A stretch of DNA of 8,494 nucleotides from Pseudomonadota bacterium (GTDB taxonomy: Bacteria > Pseudomonadota > Alphaproteobacteria > Caulobacterales > Caulobacteraceae). Position 1 is the stretch's first letter. The number at the start of each line of letters is the position of its first letter. Both the position numbers and the translations under genes were made by a program. The stretch is from positions 1-8,494 of the forward strand of contig JAEZIH010000252.1 of assembly GCA_023416055.1 (NCBI GenBank), read 5' to 3'. The notes under the pieces are model-generated. The model made no database searches and was not told the origin of the DNA. It saw only the letters and a program-made list of their open reading frames with translations. Of this stretch, positions 5,987-8,494 are shown piece after piece.

Positions 5987-6070
5987 ATGTCGACTCTGTC
6001 GACTCGGTTTTTTTGTCGACCTCCGGATCAGCGCCGGTCGCTCTCGGCCGATGTCGACTCTGTCGACTCG
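5987..6070. repeat. 20-bp direct repeat built from tandem TGTCGACTC units, with four GANTC sites
   Basis: ATGTCGACTCTGTCGACTCG occurs exactly at 5987-6006 and again at 6051-6070, 64 bases apart. Each copy is itself a tandem of the 9-mer TGTCGACTC, and a further TGTCGAC lies between them at 6014-6020. Each 9-mer contains GACTC, a CcrM-type GANTC site, giving four in 78 bp (5992, 6001, 6056 and 6065). The self-complementary GTCGAC pairs allow a hairpin with a three-base loop in each copy. The repeat is read directly from the sequence; its function is unknown. Confidence 0.85.
5989..6014 (+). terminator. hairpin plus T7 tract, candidate rho-independent terminator
   Basis: GTCGAC-TCT-GTCGAC (5989-6003) forms a six-pair stem. 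After TCGG comes a run of seven T (6008-6014), the longest T-run I noticed in the window. This is the most terminator-like element on the plus strand and could end leftover amidohydrolase transcription before it opposes the acyltransferase gene. The four-base gap between stem and T-run weakens the case. Confidence 0.4.
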
Positions 6071-6091
6071 ATTTCCGGCCCGCCTCCCGAC

Positions 6092-7240
6092 CTATCCCTC
6101 CAGCGACACCACCGGCTGCGTGACCGTCGCGGGCCGCCGCGAGCGGCCCTTCAGCCACGATCGGATGCGGTCCTGGATCGGCTTGTCGACCGTGAAGTGG
6201 AACAGCCAGGCGAAGACGAAGGCCGCCACGACGCCGCCGACCCACAGGGCCCACTGCACGCTCGTAGGCAAGGCGAAGCGGGCGATGGCGACATTGGCCG
6301 CGCCGAACCAGGCGATGCGCACCACCTCGTTGGTGATGAACATCGAGAAGCTGACCTGCGCCGCCTTCTCCACCCACTTCGACGGCCGCGGCGTCGGCGT
6401 GGCGCCGGCCGCCAGGATAATCACCGAGATGCAGGCCAGCGAGATGAGGGCGTGCTTGTCGAAATACTGGACGAAGGCCAGCAGCAGGGCCGCGCCGACC
6501 CCCGCCCAGCCGGCCAGCCGGGGGCTGATCCAGACTTTCTGGGCGAACCAGGCCAGCGCCATGCCGAGGGCGAACAGGGGCAGGGCGCGGATGAAGCCGT
6601 AGCCCATGGGCATCTGGTAGACGGGGTAGCCGAGCAGGCTCCAGCACAGCTGGTTGGCCAGCAGATAGCCGCCGACGCCCAGCGCCAGCACGCTCCACGG
6701 GCCCAGCCGCGACACGCCCCTGAGCAGCCACGGGAAGGCCAGGTAGCAGCCGATCAGGGCCGAGATCGACCAGCTGGGGGCGTTCCAGCCGAGTCCGCCC
6801 GGCACGCCGAAGGCCTGCGTCAGCGTCAGCTGAGCCGGCAGCTGGTCCCAGCGGAACCACTCCGGCGCCCGCGGTGCGAAGCCGAACAGTCCGCCGACCA
6901 CGACGAGGAACACCAGACCGGCGCCCATGATCAGGTGGGCCGGCAACACCCTGAGATAGCGTTTGAGGAAGAAGTCCACGGGCGACATCCGACCCGCCGC
7001 CACGGAGGCTCCGTAGACCCGCATCAGCACGTAGCCGCTGTCGATCAGGAAGAAGTTGGTGAGCAGGAAGCCGCCCCGCTCGAACACGGGGTGGAGGCCT
7101 TCGGCCAGCGCGGCGGGGCCCGCGCCCTGGAAGTGATGCAGGATGATCAGCCCGGCCACGATGAAACGCAGCGCGTCCAGCCAGCCCCCCCGAACAATGG
7201 GAACTGTCTCATTCCGGGTCGAAATCGCGGTCCAGGCCAT
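6092..7240 (-). CDS. membrane acyltransferase, acyltransferase-3 family
   Basis: This 382-residue, strongly hydrophobic protein has the acyltransferase-3 plan of about ten membrane helices. Members move acetyl or other acyl groups onto surface polysaccharides, lipids or peptidoglycan. Visible motifs: WLDALRFIVAGLIILHHF (20-37, with the His pair 35-36 typical of the active site), FFLIDSGYVLM (63-73), the basic KRYLRVLPAHLI (93-104), APSWSISALIGCYLAFPW (154-171), and a C-terminal FHFTVDKPIQD (347-357) in place of the usual ErP. The conserved Glu of the WSxSxE motif is replaced by Leu162. The start at 7240 is chosen because AGAGGAGG lies eight bases upstream; an in-frame ATG at 7336 would overlap the kinase gene and add an Arg-rich stretch. 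It begins 43 bases after the kinase stop, suggesting one operon. The acceptor substrate is unknown. Confidence 0.87.
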   Translation of the reverse strand: MAWTAISTRNETVPIVRGGWLDALRFIVAGLIILHHFQGAGPAALAEGLHPVFERGGFLLTNFFLIDSGYVLMRVYGASVAAGRMSPVDFFLKRYLRVLPAHLIMGAGLVFLVVVGGLFGFAPRAPEWFRWDQLPAQLTLTQAFGVPGGLGWNAPSWSISALIGCYLAFPWLLRGVSRLGPWSVLALGVGGYLLANQLCWSLLGYPVYQMPMGYGFIRALPLFALGMALAWFAQKVWISPRLAGWAGVGAALLLAFVQYFDKHALISLACISVIILAAGATPTPRPSKWVEKAAQVSFSMFITNEVVRIAWFGAANVAIARFALPTSVQWALWVGGVVAAFVFAWLFHFTVDKPIQDRIRSWLKGRSRRPATVTQPVVSLEG

Positions 7241-7283
7241 GGGAAACGCCTCCTCTGAGGCGAATTCCGCAAGGACCGGGCCG

Positions 7284-8494
7284 TCAGCCGGTTGAAACCG
7301 CCGCCTTCGCCGGAGCGGGCTCGCGCGCCAGCACATGGCGGATCCGCGCGGCCAGCTCCGCTCGCTCGTAGGGCTTCTCGATCAGGGTGAACTCGTGGGC
7401 GTGGCCCTGGGCGGTTTCGCCGAGATAGCCAGACGTAAGCAGCACCTTCAGCCCGGGCCGCATGGCCTGGGCGCGTCGCGCCAGTTCGATGCCGTTCAGT
7501 CCGCCGGGCATGACCACGTCCGAGAACAGCAGGTCGTAGTCATGATCGCCTTGCAGACGATGCAGGGCTCCGGCCGCGTCGGCCGCCACCTCGCAGCGGT
7601 AGCCCAGGCCGTTCAGCATATCGAGACAGACGCTCAGCACGGCCGGATCGTCCTCGACGATCAGGACCCGCTCCGATCCCGTCTCGGCCTCGCCCGCCGG
7701 GACAGGGGCCGCAGGTTGGGCGGGCGCCTCGCTGGTCAGGGGCAGGGTGAGGGTGAAGGTCGCCCCCTCGCCGGGCTGGCTCTCGACCGCGACCTCGCCG
7801 CCAGACTGGGCCACGAAACCGTAGACCTGCGACAGGCCAAGGCCGGAGCCGCGTCCGATGTCCTTGGTCGTATAGAAGGGCTCGAACACGCGCGCGGCGA
7901 CCTCGGGGGTCATGCCAGATCCTGTGTCCGACACCTCGATCTCGCCGCAGTCGCCGGCCTCACCTGTGGTCCGGCGGGCGCGGATGGTCAGCTGTCCCTC
8001 ATTGTCCATGGCGTCGCGGGCGTTGACCGCCAGGTTCAGCAGCGCCGTCTCGAGATGGGTCGGATCGACCATCGCGTGCAGCGGCTCTGACGGCAGCTCC
8101 AGCCGAATGGCCACGGCCTCGCCGACGGCCTGCTTCATGAGCGGCAGGAAGTTGCGGATCAGGCCGTTCAGGTCGACGACCGAGGGGTTCAGCTGCTGGC
8201 GGCGTGAGAAGGCGAGAAGCTGGCGCGTTAGCGTCTGGCCCTTGTCGGCCGCCGCGCGGATGGCGGTCAGGTGCTTGACCAGTTTGGGCTGTTCCTCGAT
8301 CCGCCGCAGCAGGATGTCGGCGTTCCCCAGCACCACGGTCAGCAGGTTGTTGAAGTCGTGGGCCACGCCGCCGGTCAGCTGGCCGACCGCCTCCATCTTG
8401 CGGGCCTGGGTCAGCTGCTCCTCGAGGTGACGGCGCTCGGTGACGTCCAGCAGCGTGCCCAGGATCTGGGCCTCGCCGTCTTCATCGACGGTCC
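7284..8494 (-). CDS. hybrid PAS-sensor histidine kinase with C-terminal receiver domain, 5' end outside window
   Basis: The frame continues past the right edge; 402 codons are visible, and the Met codon at 8396 is internal. The first 32 visible residues end a PAS/PAC sensor domain (LGTLLDVTERR). Numbering from that Met, the kinase has an H-box GGVAHDFNNLL (9-19, phospho-acceptor His13), an N-box LETALLNLAVNARDAM (115-130), a G1 box DTGSGM (157-162), FEPFYTTK (171-178) and a G2 box GRGSGLGLSQVYG (181-193). After an Ala/Pro linker (223-240) comes a receiver domain with acidic residues in VEDD (247-250), phospho-acceptor Asp293 in LLFSDVVMPG, Thr321-Ser322 and Lys341. With no DNA-binding output domain, it should pass phosphate to a separate phosphotransfer protein or tune its own activity. 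No membrane segment is visible in this part. The signal sensed is unknown; the acyltransferase gene follows by 43 bases. Confidence 0.93.
   Translation of the reverse strand, partial: TVDEDGEAQILGTLLDVTERRHLEEQLTQARKMEAVGQLTGGVAHDFNNLLTVVLGNADILLRRIEEQPKLVKHLTAIRAAADKGQTLTRQLLAFSRRQQLNPSVVDLNGLIRNFLPLMKQAVGEAVAIRLELPSEPLHAMVDPTHLETALLNLAVNARDAMDNEGQLTIRARRTTGEAGDCGEIEVSDTGSGMTPEVAARVFEPFYTTKDIGRGSGLGLSQVYGFVAQSGGEVAVESQPGEGATFTLTLPLTSEAPAQPAAPVPAGEAETGSERVLIVEDDPAVLSVCLDMLNGLGYRCEVAADAAGALHRLQGDHDYDLLFSDVVMPGGLNGIELARRAQAMRPGLKVLLTSGYLGETAQGHAHEFTLIEKPYERAELAARIRHVLAREPAPAKAAVSTG

Larger units (their letters stand above)
5768..6091. other. 324-bp intergenic region without a convincing gene
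   Basis: The gap lies between the convergent amidohydrolase and acyltransferase genes. I see no reading frame with coding character and no RNA gene. It holds short hairpins (5832-5845 and 5864-5877), a GATTC at 5785, an isolated TTGACA (5922-5927) without a matching -10, and the GTCGAC-rich direct repeats at 5987-6070 described separately. Confidence 0.6.

Noticed and set aside
5922..6014. possible small RNA from TTGACA (5922) to the T7 tract (6014)
   Set aside because: No -10 element is found at a suitable distance after TTGACA, so there is no supported promoter; the hairpin and T-tract alone do not make an RNA gene.
5987..6070. CRISPR array
   Set aside because: There are only two copies of a 20-mer with one 44-bp spacer, the repeat is internally tandem, and no cas genes are nearby.
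5796..6860. 354-codon minus-strand frame crossing the acyltransferase end and the intergenic region
   Set aside because: It is out of frame with the acyltransferase, low in complexity, and shows no ribosome-binding sequence or domain.
5987..7258. 423-codon plus-strand frame starting at the first repeat copy
   Set aside because: It is antisense to the acyltransferase gene, with Arg/Gln/His-rich composition and no domain. The opposite strand has clear family motifs and a strong ribosome-binding site.

Overview
The window is a GC-rich stretch of an alphaproteobacterial chromosome, most likely from a member of the Caulobacterales (Caulobacter, Brevundimonas or Phenylobacterium type). Three things point there: the divergent flagellar arrangement fliO-fliP / flgB-flgC-fliE, paired CtrA-type TTAA-N7-TTAA boxes between the two operons, and GANTC sites (the CcrM methylation sequence) in intergenic DNA. 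The genus is an inference from gene order and regulatory motifs, not from a database search.

Layout. (1) Positions 1-1550, plus strand: the 3' part of a large tetratricopeptide-like (TPR-like) helical repeat protein of unknown function, whose start lies outside the window. (2) Positions 1563-3044, minus strand: fliO, fliP and then an HU-type DNA-binding protein gene, all reading leftward. The HU gene converges on the TPR-like gene with only 12 bases between the stop codons, and a 14-bp palindrome fills that gap. (3) Positions 3045-3204: a divergent regulatory region with two CtrA-like boxes arranged as an almost perfect dyad. (4) Positions 3205-4347, plus strand: flgB, flgC and fliE, a tight operon for the proximal rod and the export-gate junction. 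(5) Positions 4445-5767, plus strand: a secreted metal-dependent amidohydrolase with no obvious link to motility. (6) Positions 5768-6091: 324 bases without a convincing gene, carrying a 20-bp direct repeat that packs four GANTC sites into 78 bp, beside a hairpin and T-tract. (7) Positions 6092-8494, minus strand: a membrane acyltransferase (acyltransferase-3 family) downstream of a hybrid PAS-histidine kinase-receiver protein whose N-terminus runs off the right edge.

How the genes fit together. FliO and FliP help build the export gate in the inner membrane, FliE joins that gate or MS-ring to the rod, and FlgB and FlgC are proximal rod subunits. One CtrA-controlled divergent switch would therefore co-induce gate and proximal rod as early class II genes, as in the Caulobacter cell-cycle hierarchy. 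HU sits in the same transcriptional direction as fliP and may be partly co-transcribed, although a possible promoter of its own is visible. The kinase and acyltransferase probably form a two-gene unit. I see no transposon, phage, CRISPR array, tRNA or rRNA. Most of the window is ordinary core genome; the regulatory dyad, the GANTC-bearing repeat and the acyltransferase lacking a family-conserved Glu are the parts most worth a second look.
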